From positions 345,107 through 409,106 of the forward strand of contig NZ_JAOWCB010000001.1 of NCBI RefSeq assembly GCF_026420845.1: 64,000 nucleotides of DNA, written 5' to 3'. Made by a program: the position numbers and the translations under genes. Positions 52,056 to 60,996 of the stretch are shown piece after piece (position 1 is the stretch's first letter; each line of letters starts with the position of its first letter). The notes beneath the pieces were generated by a model. It saw only the letters and a list, made by a program, of their open reading frames with translations, did no database searches and was not told the DNA's origin. The stretch comes from Streptomyces sp. PR69. GTDB lineage: Bacteria > Actinomycetota > Actinomycetes > Streptomycetales > Streptomycetaceae.

Positions 52056-52154
52056 ACAAGCGGCGTCGGCGTGGAGAGGCGACGCCGCCTGCGTCCGCTC
52101 AGTTCGCGTGCCTCTCTCCGCTCGCCTGCTCAGTTCGCCTGCTCAGTCCGCCGC

Positions 52155-52862
52155 TCAGTACGGGCCGTTGACGTTGTCGATCGAGCCGTACCGGTCGGCC
52201 GCGTAGTTGGCGGCCGCGGTGATGTTGGCGACCGGGTCGTACTGGCTCTTGGCCGTGCCCGGGACGTGGTACGCGTCGAACGTCGGCTTGATGACCTGCA
52301 GCAGGCCGATCGAGGGAACGCCGTTGCGCGCGTTGATGTCCCAGTTGTTGATGGCGTTCGGGTTGCCGCTGGACTCACGCATGATGTTGCGGTGCAGACC
52401 CTCGTATGTGCCGGGGATGCCGTGCTTCTTCATGATGGCCAGGGACTCGCGGATCCAGCCGTCCAGGTTGTTGGCGTAGACCGGCTTGCGCTCGGCGGCG
52501 CGGCTGGCGGCCTGCTCCTTCTTGCGCTTCTCGGCGGCGGCCTTCGCCTTGGCCTTCTTCTCGGCCTCGGCCTTCTTCTTCGCCTCAGCCTTGGCCTTGG
52601 CCTCCGCCGCGGCCTGCTCCTTGGCCAGGCGGTCGAAGACCGACTGCTGCTCGGTGATGCTCTTCTGCATCAGCGGGGCCGTCTCCGCACCCGCAGTCCA
52701 CGCCACCGGGGCAGCCGAGAGCTCCTTCGTCTGGGCGCCGGCGGAGGCGTTGCCCGGGACGAGCGAGAACGCGAGGGCGGCGGCGCCGACAGCGGCGACA
52801 CCGGCGATCGAGAACTTGTGAGTCTTCTTCAGGCGACTATGGCCGGGCGTGGACGCAGACAT
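52155..52862 (-). CDS. Secreted SLT-domain lytic transglycosylase-like protein
   Basis: The 235-residue protein has a signal peptide (KFSIAGVAAVGAAALAFSLV then NASAG), a Lys/Ala/Glu coiled coil (about 68-125, AEAKKKAEAEKKAKAKAAA), and a C-terminal goose-lysozyme-like SLT domain with the catalytic Glu in MRESSGNPNAIN and GLLQVIKPTF. It cuts peptidoglycan and may act in growth or spore germination. The start ATG 52862 is supported by a promoter upstream. Confidence 0.92.
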   Translation of the reverse strand: MSASTPGHSRLKKTHKFSIAGVAAVGAAALAFSLVPGNASAGAQTKELSAAPVAWTAGAETAPLMQKSITEQQSVFDRLAKEQAAAEAKAKAEAKKKAEAEKKAKAKAAAEKRKKEQAASRAAERKPVYANNLDGWIRESLAIMKKHGIPGTYEGLHRNIMRESSGNPNAINNWDINARNGVPSIGLLQVIKPTFDAYHVPGTAKSQYDPVANITAAANYAADRYGSIDNVNGPY

Positions 52863-52941
52863 GCAGACGTACCTCTTCGAATAGCGCGGGGGGTCGCAAC
52901 ATGCCGGGCGGCATTCCGCTCATCGGCGGCGACCGGACGCA

Positions 52942-52971
52942 ATTCTTAGCGGCCGCAAAAACCTGTGGCAA
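52942..52971 (-). promoter_or_regulatory. Promoter of the SLT gene
   Basis: On the minus strand TTGCCA (52971-52966) and TAAGAAT (52948-52942) are 17 bases apart, a good housekeeping sigma pattern. It leaves a leader of about 70 bases. Confidence 0.6.
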
Positions 52972-53002
52972 AGGTGTGACGTACGATGCGGGATAGTGGA
53001 TC

Positions 53003-53026
53003 AGGGCGTACGAAAGACGCCCTTTT
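53003..53026 (+). terminator. Hairpin with T run upstream of the SLT gene
   Basis: AGGGCGT-ACGAAAG-ACGCCCT followed by TTT forms an intrinsic-terminator-like hairpin on the plus strand, between two minus-strand genes. It could block antisense reading or end queA on the other strand. Confidence 0.4.
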
Positions 53027-53142
53027 CCGGCTCTGGCCCCCGCTCACATCGTCTTTATGTCTCCACTAGCGCACTTCGTAAGTGATGTGCGTCCTATGCG
53101 CGGGCTCACATCGAGCGTGTAACAACCTCACCGCCTGTTGCG

Positions 53143-54261
53143 TCAGCAATTCAAAGGGTGAGGAGTGTCATCCCGCAGTATGAGGTGGCTGTCGCCGAAC
53201 TCATGCCAGAGATAGAGATGCTCCAGCGCCTCGGTATAACCGCGCCACAGCGCCTGACGGCCCGCGATCGCCTCCAGCATCAGCAGATGCGAGGCCGCGG
53301 GCTCGTGCAGCCCGGTCAGCAGCCCGTCCACCGCCCGCACCCCGCGCCCCGGCGTGATCACCAGATCTGTCCAGCCCGACGCCGCCCGCACCACGCCCCG
53401 GCCGTCCACCGCCGTCTCCAGCGCCCGCACCGCGGTCGTCCCCACCGCCACCACACGCCCGCCCGCCGCCCGCGCGGCGTTCACCAGCCACGCCGTCGTC
53501 GCCGGCACCTCGAAGCGCTCCGGATACGGCGGCTCATGCGCCTCCGCCGACGCCACCCCCGTATGCAGCGTGACCGGAGCGAACTGCACCCCACGGCTCA
53601 CCAGCTCCGCCACCAGACCCGCCGTGAAGGGCCGCGCGGCCGACGGCATCTCCGCGGAGCCCGAGCCATCGGGGGAGGGCAGCGCGAACACCGTCTGATA
53701 CGCGCTGAGCGGCTGGTCCCGCTCCGTGTACCCGTACCGGATCGGCCTGCCGTGCCGGCGCAGCAGCCGCTCCACATCCACCGGAGCATCCGCCCACCAC
53801 AGCCGGTCGGCCCCCGGCGCGAGCGGCCGGCGCAGCACCAGCCGCGCCCCGCCCCGCAGCCGCACCACCGCCCCCGCCGGGCCCCCGGGGCGCGGCACCG
53901 TGCTGCCCGAGCCGTCGGGCGTCCGCAGCTCCACCGCCCACCGCCCGTCCTCGCCCCGCGTCGAGAAGTGCACCACCACCGGCTCCCCGCCCGCCTGCTC
54001 GACGCCCACGCGCGCGTCGACGGCCGCCGGCAGCGTGGGCGAGGTATTGACCACCAGCACATCGCCCGCCCGCAGCTGCCCCGGCAGCTCGCGGAACACA
54101 CGGTGCGACACCTCCGCGCCCCGCGACACCAGCAGCCGCACATCGTCACGGCCCGCGCCGCGCACCTCCGGCGGCACCCGGGCCGACAGCTCCGGCGGCA
54201 CACTCAGCGATTCCAGCGTCCCCAGCACCTTCGCCACCCCTCTCACACCTCCCTGGCTCAC
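53143..54261 (-). CDS. queA: QueA-like S-adenosylmethionine:tRNA ribosyltransferase-isomerase
   Basis: The protein has 372 residues from GTG 54261. Family motifs DDVRLLVSRG, GDVLVVNTSPTLPA, HEPPYPERFEV and TTAVRALE are present. QueA makes epoxyqueuosine in tRNA from preQ1. No tgt or other queuosine gene is in the window. The start overlaps the upstream SDR stop (GTGA); internal GTGs at 54246 and 54237 are also possible starts, and GAGAGGGG lies between them. Confidence 0.9.
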   Translation of the reverse strand: MSQGGVRGVAKVLGTLESLSVPPELSARVPPEVRGAGRDDVRLLVSRGAEVSHRVFRELPGQLRAGDVLVVNTSPTLPAAVDARVGVEQAGGEPVVVHFSTRGEDGRWAVELRTPDGSGSTVPRPGGPAGAVVRLRGGARLVLRRPLAPGADRLWWADAPVDVERLLRRHGRPIRYGYTERDQPLSAYQTVFALPSPDGSGSAEMPSAARPFTAGLVAELVSRGVQFAPVTLHTGVASAEAHEPPYPERFEVPATTAWLVNAARAAGGRVVAVGTTAVRALETAVDGRGVVRAASGWTDLVITPGRGVRAVDGLLTGLHEPAASHLLMLEAIAGRQALWRGYTEALEHLYLWHEFGDSHLILRDDTPHPLNC

Positions 54262-54953
54262 CGTGCGTCCAGCAGCGCCCGCGCCGTGTGCCGCCCGCTC
54301 GCCGGCCGCCCCTCCAGCAGCCGCAGAAACCCCGGTACGACCGACTCCGGCGCCGGCCGCGGATCACGGTCGTCCGGCACGGCCGCCGCATACAGCTCCG
54401 TCGCCATATCGCCCGGGTCCACCGACCACACCCGCAGCCCCGGCTCCTCCACGGCCAGCACCGCCGCCAGCTGGTCGAGCGCCGCCTTCGACGCCCCGTA
54501 ACCGCCCCACGTCTCATACGCCTCAGCCCCGGCGTCCGAGCTGACCGCGATCACCGCGCCCGCCGCGGACGCCCGCAGCAGCGGCAGCGTCTGCTGTACG
54601 AGCCCCAGCGCGGCCACCACATTCGTCTCCAGCGCACGCCGCAGCCCCGCGAGCGGCAGCCCCTCCAGCCGCACCAGCGGCTCCGCACCCAGCGCGCTCG
54701 CGTTGCTCACCAGCAGATCCAGACCGCCCAGCCGCTCGGCCGCGGCCGCCAGCTCCGCACGGTGCGCCCCGTCCGTGACATCCCCGGACAGCGCGGTCAC
54801 CCGCACCCCGTGCTCCCGGGCCGCGCCCGCGCTCTCCTCAAGTGGTCCGGCTGACCTGGCGTCCAGCACCAGATCCCAGCCACGCCGCGCAAGCGCCCCG
54901 GCAAGCGCCCTGCCCAGTCCCTTCGAAGCCCCCGTGATCATCGCGACAGGCAT
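54258..54953 (-). CDS. SDR-family oxidoreductase
   Basis: The 231-residue SDR has TGASKGLG at 7-14, SNASALG, and the catalytic Tyr-x3-Lys in YGASKAALDQ. The C-terminal region is shorter than in FabG. Substrate is unknown. ATG 54953 follows GGAAGGGG nine bases away. It is coupled to queA downstream by a four-base overlap and diverges from the sensor kinase gene. Confidence 0.9.
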   Translation of the reverse strand: MPVAMITGASKGLGRALAGALARRGWDLVLDARSAGPLEESAGAAREHGVRVTALSGDVTDGAHRAELAAAAERLGGLDLLVSNASALGAEPLVRLEGLPLAGLRRALETNVVAALGLVQQTLPLLRASAAGAVIAVSSDAGAEAYETWGGYGASKAALDQLAAVLAVEEPGLRVWSVDPGDMATELYAAAVPDDRDPRPAPESVVPGFLRLLEGRPASGRHTARALLDAR

Positions 54954-55135
54954 GCCGTCCATCCCCTTCCACGCCCCGATTGCTGTGACGGACCCAGCCT
55001 CGGCCCGCCGCACCGGCCTTCGCCTCGTCCCCCGGCCCCGATCCGGCAGGGCACTTCGGCCTAGGCCCGCAGCCCCAGCCGGCGGCCGTCCCCAGGCGGA
55101 TACGGACTGTCACACCCCGCCGGTACGGTGAACTC

Positions 55136-56287
55136 ATGAGCGATCGATCCAGCTCCGGCCTCGCCGCCGTGAGCACCGCGCTGCTCGCCATGAGCAGACA
55201 TCTGGAGGTGCGCGACGTCCTGAAGACGATCGTCGCCTCGGCGCGCGAGCTCCTCGACGCCGAGTACGCAGCCCTGGGCGTGCCCGACGACCACGGAGGC
55301 TTCGCCCAGTTCGTGGTCGACGGCGTCAGCGACGCCCAGTGGAAGGCGATCGGCCCGCTCCCGCGGCAGCACGGCATCCTCGCCGCGATGCTCCACGAGG
55401 CGAGGCCGCAGCGGCTCGCCGATGTCCGCAGGGATCCCCGCTTCGGGGGCTGGCCCTCCGCCCACCCCGATATGTCCGACTTCCTGGGTCTCCCCGTCAA
55501 GGACGGCGACGAGATCATCGGCGCGCTCTTCCTCGCCAACAAGCGCTGCCCCCGCCCGCCCGGCGGGGACGGCTGCGGCTTCACGGAGGACGACGAGGAA
55601 CTGCTCTCGATCCTCGCCCAGCACGCGGCGATCGCCCTCACCAACGCCCGGCTGTACGAGCGCAGCCGCGAACTCACCATCGCGGAGGAGCGCTCCCGGC
55701 TCGCCCATGAGCTGCACGACGCGGTGAGCCAGAAGCTGTTCTCCCTGCGGCTCACCGCACAGGCGGCGGCCGCGCTCGTCGACCGCGACCCGGTGCGCGC
55801 CAAGGGCGAGCTGAAGCAGGTCGCCGAGCTGGCAGCCGAGGCCGCCGACGAGCTGCGCGCCGCGGTGGTGGAGCTGCGCCCCGCCGCCCTCGACGAAGAC
55901 GGTCTCGTCAACACCCTGCGGACGCAGATCCACGTCCTCGACCGCGCCCACACCGCCCGGGTCAGCTTCGACAGCAGCGGCATCCGCGCGCTGCCCGCCT
56001 CCCAGGAGGAGGCGCTGCTGCGCGTCGCCCAGGAAGCCCTGCACAACGCCCTGCGCCATGCGGAGGCCGACGAGGTCCGGGTGGCCCTGGTCCGCCGCGA
56101 CGGCGGCACGCTGCTCAGCGTCACCGACAACGGCAAGGGGTTCGACCCGAAGGCCGTGCGCCGAGCCGGCCGCCATCTGGGACTGGTCTCCATGCGGCAC
56201 CGCGCCGGCGGCGTCGGCGGCAGACTGACCGTGCAGTCGACGCCAGGCACGGGCACGACGATCGAGATGGAGGTCCCCGGTGGGTGA
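55136..56287 (+). CDS. GAF-domain sensor histidine kinase (NarL-type partner)
   Basis: The 383-residue soluble kinase has a GAF domain (about 20-175; DVLKTIVASARELLDAEYAALG and DFLGLPVKDGDEIIGALFLAN), a HisKA_3 dimer region with the phosphoacceptor His in AHELHDAVSQKLFSL, and an HATPase domain with EALHNALRHA (N box) and DNGKGF. The GAF domain has no membrane anchor; relatives in mycobacteria (DevS) bind haem, but I cannot tell here. It pairs with the regulator gene that follows. Confidence 0.93.
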   Translation: MSDRSSSGLAAVSTALLAMSRHLEVRDVLKTIVASARELLDAEYAALGVPDDHGGFAQFVVDGVSDAQWKAIGPLPRQHGILAAMLHEARPQRLADVRRDPRFGGWPSAHPDMSDFLGLPVKDGDEIIGALFLANKRCPRPPGGDGCGFTEDDEELLSILAQHAAIALTNARLYERSRELTIAEERSRLAHELHDAVSQKLFSLRLTAQAAAALVDRDPVRAKGELKQVAELAAEAADELRAAVVELRPAALDEDGLVNTLRTQIHVLDRAHTARVSFDSSGIRALPASQEEALLRVAQEALHNALRHAEADEVRVALVRRDGGTLLSVTDNGKGFDPKAVRRAGRHLGLVSMRHRAGGVGGRLTVQSTPGTGTTIEMEVPGG

Positions 56288-56291
56288 AGAC

Positions 56292-56396
56292 AAGAGGGGC
56301 AGTGCGGAGCACTTCGGCAGAAGGGCGGCGGTGGGCGACGGGAACAAGAGGGGTAGTGCGGAGCACTTCGAAAGAAGGGCGGCGGTGGGCGACGGG
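56292..56396 (+). repeat. 54-base direct duplication carrying the regulator's start site
   Basis: A 51-base unit (56292-56342 and 56346-56396; three mismatches) repeats at 54-base spacing. Each copy ends in GAAGGGCGGCG-GTG, a ribosome site plus GTG start, at 56331 and 56385. The duplicate preserves the reading frame. Confidence 0.85.
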
Positions 56397-57032
56397 AGGG
56401 CGATCAGAGTCCTGTTGGTCGACGACCACCAGGTGGTCCGCCGGGGCCTGCGGACCTTCCTCGAAGTCCAGGACGACATCGAGGTCGTCGGCGAGGCCGG
56501 CGACGGCGCGGAAGGCGTCGCCCGCGCCGAGGAGCTGAAGCCCGACGTGGTGCTGATGGACGTCAAAATGCCCGGCGTCGACGGCATCGAGGCGCTGCGC
56601 AAGCTCCGCGAGCTGGGCAACGGGGCCCGGGTGCTGATCGTCACCAGCCTCACCGAGCAGCGCACCGTCGTCCCCGCCCTGCGCGCGGGCGCGTCCGGCT
56701 ATGTGTACAAGGACGTCGACCCGGACGCGCTGGCCGGCGCCATCCGCTCCGTACACGCGGGCCATGTGCTGCTCCAGCCGGAAGTCGCCGGCGCGCTGCT
56801 CTCCCAGGACGACCCCGCGAACGGCACGGGCCGCGGCAGCACGCTCACCGAACGCGAGCGGGAGGTCCTCGGCCTGATCGCCGACGGCCGCTCCAACCGC
56901 GAGATCGCCCGGGCGCTCGTGCTGTCCGAGAAGACCGTCAAGACACATGTGTCCAACATCCTGATGAAGCTGGACCTGGCAGACCGCACCCAGGCGGCTC
57001 TGTGGGCGGTGCGCCATGGCCTCACCGGCTGA
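56385..57032 (+). CDS. NarL/LuxR-family response regulator
   Basis: The 215-residue regulator has a receiver domain (phosphoacceptor Asp in VVLMDVKMPG; VLLVDDHQ acidic pair) and a C-terminal LuxR helix-turn-helix (LTEREREVLGLIADGRSNREIARAL). It is the partner of the GAF kinase. The start is uncertain: GTG 56385 gives normal family length, while GTG 56331 and GTG 56280 (overlapping the kinase stop) add 18 or 35 residues. The duplication makes all three plausible. Confidence 0.9.
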   Translation: MGDGRAIRVLLVDDHQVVRRGLRTFLEVQDDIEVVGEAGDGAEGVARAEELKPDVVLMDVKMPGVDGIEALRKLRELGNGARVLIVTSLTEQRTVVPALRAGASGYVYKDVDPDALAGAIRSVHAGHVLLQPEVAGALLSQDDPANGTGRGSTLTEREREVLGLIADGRSNREIARALVLSEKTVKTHVSNILMKLDLADRTQAALWAVRHGLTG

Positions 57033-57170
57033 CCCCGCCGGCTGCCCGCCGGGCGCCCCCGTCGGCTGACGCCCGCACCGCCCGGCCGCCGAAGACCGGT
57101 CAACGCACAGGACGGCCCGCGGGTTGTGCAGATCGTCGCCCTGCGGTCAGAGATTCATACCGTCGTGTGT

Positions 57171-57269
57171 ATGTCACCCATGTGGCGCATCCAGATCGAG
57201 CCGGGGCCGTTCTCCATGGCGTGCCGCGACGGACGGTCGCGGCGAATGCCTAGGAGGATTTCGAAGTGA
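57171..57269 (+). other. Small upstream ORF overlapping the chpE start
   Basis: ATG 57171 opens 32 codons, MSPMWRIQIEPGPFSMAC then Arg-rich, ending with TGA inside the GTGA of the chpE start. No ribosome site is seen before it. Translational coupling is possible but chance cannot be excluded. Confidence 0.25.
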
Positions 57270-57505
57270 AGAACCTGAAGAAGGCCGCGACCCTCACCAT
57301 GGTGGCCGGAAGCCTGGTCGCCGCCGGCGCGGGTGTGGCCTCCGCCAGCGCCCACGCTGACGGCTACGCCGAGGGCTCCCCGGGCATCGGCTCCGGCAAC
57401 CTGGTTCAGGCTCCGGTTCACGTCCCGGTCAACGCCTCCGGCAACACCGCGACCGTGATCGGTGCGCTGAACCCGGCCTTCGCGAACCACTCCGTGAACC
57501 ACTGA
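57266..57505 (+). CDS. chpE: Short chaplin, ChpE-like
   Basis: The 79-residue precursor has a signal peptide ending near SASAHADGY (about 26-32) and a single chaplin domain: SPGIGSGNLVQAPVHVPVNASGNTATVIGALNPAF. It lacks the cysteine pair of other chaplins and ends in HSVNH, as ChpE does. Chaplins form the amyloid surfactant coat of aerial hyphae and spores. GTG 57266 follows AGGAGG. Confidence 0.93.
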   Translation: MKNLKKAATLTMVAGSLVAAGAGVASASAHADGYAEGSPGIGSGNLVQAPVHVPVNASGNTATVIGALNPAFANHSVNH

Positions 57506-57599
57506 CGCCGCACGCCGCCTGCGCAGTGACCACCGGACCCCGGCCCCTCCCGCCGGGGTCCGGTCTGCTGCGCTCCTTGCCGCGGAGAGCCGCCGCGAG

Positions 57600-58391
57600 C
57601 TACCGCGCCCCGCGCTCCCGCTCCTCCACATAGGCGTTGTACGCGGCCACTTGAGCGCGCCGGGCCACCCGTTCCACCGGACGCAGCGCCGCCACCCGCG
57701 CCGCCATCTCCGATGCGCTCACCGCACCGCCGTGACCGTTCTCGTACGCGACCGAGATCAGCAGCCCGATCCGCTGGGCCAGCTCCAGCACCCGCGCCGC
57801 CCGCGGCGGATATCCGGGCGCCAGCGTCTCGCCCGGCCCCCGCGCCGCGCGCGCCCGGTAGGCGTCCACCGCGGCCTCGGCCACCGGCCCCGACGCCGCC
57901 ACATCCAGCCGGGTCAGCACCTCCGTCGCCTCCCGCAGCGCCTCCACGAGCTCCCGCTCCGCCTCACCGAGCGAAGGCACGTCCGCGGGCGGGGCCTCCC
58001 GCGCCGGCAGACAGTGCCAGACGACCTCGACATGCACATCCCCCTCGGGACCTGCCTCGTACACCTCGGGCACCAGCCCGTACGCGGCGCCCACGGCGAC
58101 GACCGCCTCCCCGGCCTGAAGCGCCCGCGCATTGAACTCCGGCGGACCGCTGAGCCCCAGCGGATGCCCCGGCGCGGGCAGCGCCACCCGGTACCCGGTC
58201 ACCCCGAGACCCCGCAGCCGCCCCAGCGCCAGCGTCAGCCCGACCTGCGCCGCCTCGCCCGGCAGCCCCTCCACCCGGTGCACCGCATCGTCGCCGACGA
58301 CGGCGAGCGCCGCCTCATCCGGTGATACAAGTCCGGCCAACAGGGCATTTCCCCAAGCGGCCAGCCGTCCTGAGCGTGGTTCCGATTGCAT
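57600..58391 (-). CDS. Conserved hypothetical protein, Streptomyces core
   Basis: I do not recognise a domain in this 263-residue protein. It has an N-terminal AAWGNALLAGLVSPDEAALAV segment, a mid-region of alternating strands and helices, and a C-terminal helical Ala/Arg stretch. No signal or membrane segment is present. ATG 58391 (QSEPRSGRLAA) is likely; the frame continues upstream through the promoter of the next gene. Confidence 0.78.
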   Translation of the reverse strand: MQSEPRSGRLAAWGNALLAGLVSPDEAALAVVGDDAVHRVEGLPGEAAQVGLTLALGRLRGLGVTGYRVALPAPGHPLGLSGPPEFNARALQAGEAVVAVGAAYGLVPEVYEAGPEGDVHVEVVWHCLPAREAPPADVPSLGEAERELVEALREATEVLTRLDVAASGPVAEAAVDAYRARAARGPGETLAPGYPPRAARVLELAQRIGLLISVAYENGHGGAVSASEMAARVAALRPVERVARRAQVAAYNAYVEERERGAR

Positions 58392-58526
58392 GGACCCAGC
58401 GTAGGTACCGGGCCTGCGCACGGAGCCACCCGACCGGTGGCGTAGGTTTGTCTGGGAGCCACGCCCACAGGCGGACAAAAGGCCCCCCAACACCTCAAGA
58501 CGATTGCATGGGGAGACAACGCGCTC

Positions 58527-59318
58527 ATGAGCGATGTACTGGAGCTGGTGGACGTATCCGTGGTCCGCAACGGACGCGCTCTGGTGGACGACGTCTCCTG
58601 GTCGGTCAAGGAAGGCGAGCGCTGGGTCATCCTCGGACCCAACGGCGCCGGCAAGACCACCCTCCTCAACATCGCCTCCAGTTATCTCTTCCCCACCACG
58701 GGCGAGGCCCACATCCTCGGCGAGCGCCTCGGCCGCGTGGACGTCTTCGAGCTCCGCCCCCGCATCGGCATGGCCGGCATGGCCATGGCCGACAAGCTCC
58801 CCAAGCGGCAGACCGTCCTGCAGACCGTGCTCACCGCCGCCTACGGCATGACCGCCACCTGGCGCGAGGACTACGACGCCGTCGACGAGGAGCGCGCCCG
58901 CGCCTTCCTCGACCGCCTCGGCATGACCGAGTATCTGGACCGCACCTTCGGCACCCTCTCCGAGGGCGAGCGCAAGCGCACCATGATCGCCCGCGCGATG
59001 ATGACCGACCCCGAGCTGCTGCTCCTCGACGAGCCCGCGGCCGGCCTTGACCTCGGCGGCCGTGAGGACCTGGTACGCCGCCTCGGCCGGCTCGCCCGCG
59101 ACGCCTTCGCCCCCTCCATGATCATGGTCACCCACCATGTCGAGGAGATCCCGCCCGGCTTCACCCATGTGCTGATGATCCGCCAGGGCAAGGTGCTGGC
59201 CGCCGGCCCGGTGGAGACGGAGCTCACCTCCCGCAACCTCTCGCTCTGCTTCGGGCTGCCGCTGATCGTCGAGCACCAGGGCGGCCGCTGGACGGCACAG
59301 GGCCTCCCGCTCGGCTGA
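58527..59318 (+). CDS. ABC transporter ATP-binding protein (stand-alone)
   Basis: The 263-residue ATPase has Walker A GPNGAGKTT (about 38-46), LSEGERKRT in place of the usual LSGGQ signature, and Walker B LLLLDEPAAGLD. No permease gene is adjacent. Homologues resemble YlmA/ModF-like ATPases. GGGGAGACA precedes ATG 58527. Confidence 0.9.
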   Translation: MSDVLELVDVSVVRNGRALVDDVSWSVKEGERWVILGPNGAGKTTLLNIASSYLFPTTGEAHILGERLGRVDVFELRPRIGMAGMAMADKLPKRQTVLQTVLTAAYGMTATWREDYDAVDEERARAFLDRLGMTEYLDRTFGTLSEGERKRTMIARAMMTDPELLLLDEPAAGLDLGGREDLVRRLGRLARDAFAPSMIMVTHHVEEIPPGFTHVLMIRQGKVLAAGPVETELTSRNLSLCFGLPLIVEHQGGRWTAQGLPLG

Positions 59319-59429
59319 ACGGGCGCACCCCCTTGGTCATTCGACGCGCCGCATAAACCCGCAGCACATCACCTCAGAGCGAAAGACGACCCCTGTCCCG
59401 ACCACGACCGGCGGTCCTACCATGACCAG

Positions 59430-59861
59430 GTGGATATCGACGCGTGGGTGTGGTGGCTGATCGGCGCGGTCGGACTGGGCATTCCGCTCGTGCTGACCAC
59501 TATGCCGGAGTTCGGCATGCTGTCGGCGGGAGCGGTTGCCGCGGCGGTCACCGCCGCGCTGGGCGGCGGCACCGTGCTCCAAGTGCTCGTCTTCGTCGCG
59601 GTGTCCGTGGCCCTGATCGCGGTCGTCAGGCCCATCGCCAGCCGCCACAGAAGCCAGCGCGGGGGAGAGTTCGCCAGCGGAGTCGATGCACTGAAAGGCC
59701 GTCAGGCCGTCGTGCTGGAACGGGTCGACGCCGCCGGGGGCAGGATCAAGCTCGCCGGCGAGATCTGGTCGGCACGCGCCCTCGACGCCGACATGAGCTA
59801 CGAGGCTGGCCAGCAGGTCGACGTCGTCGAGATCGACGGTGCCACCGCGGTGGTCATGTGA
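59430..59861 (+). CDS. NfeD family membrane protein
   Basis: The 143-residue protein starts with GTG 59430. It has two or three hydrophobic segments (about 8-70) and a C-terminal OB-fold (GRQAVVLERVDAAGGRIKLAGEIWSARA). The NfeD partner of an SPFH protein is typical, and here that gene lies 85 bases downstream. Confidence 0.93.
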   Translation: MDIDAWVWWLIGAVGLGIPLVLTTMPEFGMLSAGAVAAAVTAALGGGTVLQVLVFVAVSVALIAVVRPIASRHRSQRGGEFASGVDALKGRQAVVLERVDAAGGRIKLAGEIWSARALDADMSYEAGQQVDVVEIDGATAVVM

Positions 59862-59946
59862 CGGAACGAACCATCCCCACACCAGGCCGAGTTCTGAGAA
59901 ACTCGATCACCGGATTTATACGGCAGCGAAGGGCACAGGGAACGCG

Positions 59947-60918
59947 ATGCAACCGATCATCATCGTCCTGATCATTCTGGTGGTGCTGGTCTTCATCGCC
60001 CTGATCAAGACGATCCAGGTCATCCCCCAGGCCAGCGCCGCCATCGTCGAACGCTTCGGACGCTACACCCGCACGCTCAACGCGGGCCTGAACATCGTCG
60101 TCCCCTTCATCGACTCGATCCGCAACCGCATCGACCTGCGCGAGCAGGTCGTGCCCTTCCCGCCCCAGCCGGTGATCACCCAGGACAACCTGGTCGTCAA
60201 CATCGACACCGTCATCTACTACCAGGTCACCGACGCCCGCGCCGCGACCTATGAAGTCGCCAGCTATATCCAGGCCATCGAGCAGCTCACCGTCACCACC
60301 CTGCGGAACATCATCGGCGGCATGGACCTGGAGCGGACTCTGACCTCCCGCGAGGAGATCAACGCCGCCCTGCGCGGAGTCCTCGACGAGGCGACCGGCA
60401 AGTGGGGCATCCGCGTCAACCGCGTCGAGCTGAAGGCCATCGAGCCGCCCACCTCCATCCAGGACTCGATGGAGAAGCAGATGCGCGCCGACCGTGACAA
60501 GCGGGCCGCGATCCTCACCGCGGAGGGCATCCGGCAGTCGCAGATCCTCACCGCGGAAGGCGAGAAGCAGTCCGCGATCCTGCGCGCGGAAGGCGAGGCC
60601 AAAGCGGCCGCGCTGCGCGCCGAGGGCGAGGCCCAGGCGATCCGTACGGTCTTCGAGTCCATCCACGCCGGCGACGCCGACCAGAAGCTTCTCGCCTACC
60701 AGTACCTCCAGATGCTGCCGAAGATCGCCGAAGGCGATGCCAACAAGCTCTGGATCGTGCCCAGCGAGATCGGCGACGCCCTCAAGGGCCTCAGCGGCGC
60801 CATGGGCAACATGGCCAACTTCGGCCCTCTCGGCGGCAACGGCGGGAGTGGCGGCAGCGGCGTCAAGTCCGCCGCGCCCACCGGTACGGAGCGCCGCGAA
60901 CAGCCCACCATCGACTGA
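59947..60918 (+). CDS. SPFH/band 7 family membrane protein
   Basis: The 323-residue protein has an N-terminal membrane helix (about 3-22), then a band 7 domain (ASAAIVERFGRYTRTLNAGLN...), a coiled Ala/Glu repeat (ILTAEGEKQSAILRAEGEAK, about 180-230) and a Gly/Ser tail. It assembles into membrane microdomain complexes with NfeD, its upstream neighbour. The ATG at 59947 opens MQPIIIVLIIL. Confidence 0.93.
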   Translation: MQPIIIVLIILVVLVFIALIKTIQVIPQASAAIVERFGRYTRTLNAGLNIVVPFIDSIRNRIDLREQVVPFPPQPVITQDNLVVNIDTVIYYQVTDARAATYEVASYIQAIEQLTVTTLRNIIGGMDLERTLTSREEINAALRGVLDEATGKWGIRVNRVELKAIEPPTSIQDSMEKQMRADRDKRAAILTAEGIRQSQILTAEGEKQSAILRAEGEAKAAALRAEGEAQAIRTVFESIHAGDADQKLLAYQYLQMLPKIAEGDANKLWIVPSEIGDALKGLSGAMGNMANFGPLGGNGGSGGSGVKSAAPTGTERREQPTID

Positions 60919-60935
60919 CGTGCGGTGAACATGGC

Positions 60936-60979
60936 GAGGCCCGTGCGAGCGCAACCCGGCAGGGGCTCACACGGGCCTC
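60936..60979. terminator. Shared hairpin terminator
   Basis: GAGGCCCGTGCGAGC pairs with GCTCACACGGGCCTC (one mismatch) around a 14-base loop, between the SPFH and HNH genes. Confidence 0.75.
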
Positions 60980-60996
60980 ACTCCGCCCGCAGGACT

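Noticed and set aside
52863..53142. Cyclic-di-AMP (ydaO) riboswitch before the SLT gene, as found before some Streptomyces cell wall hydrolases
   Set aside because: I could not find the conserved core motifs of that riboswitch; the region contains only a promoter and a simple hairpin. A covariance-model search would settle it.
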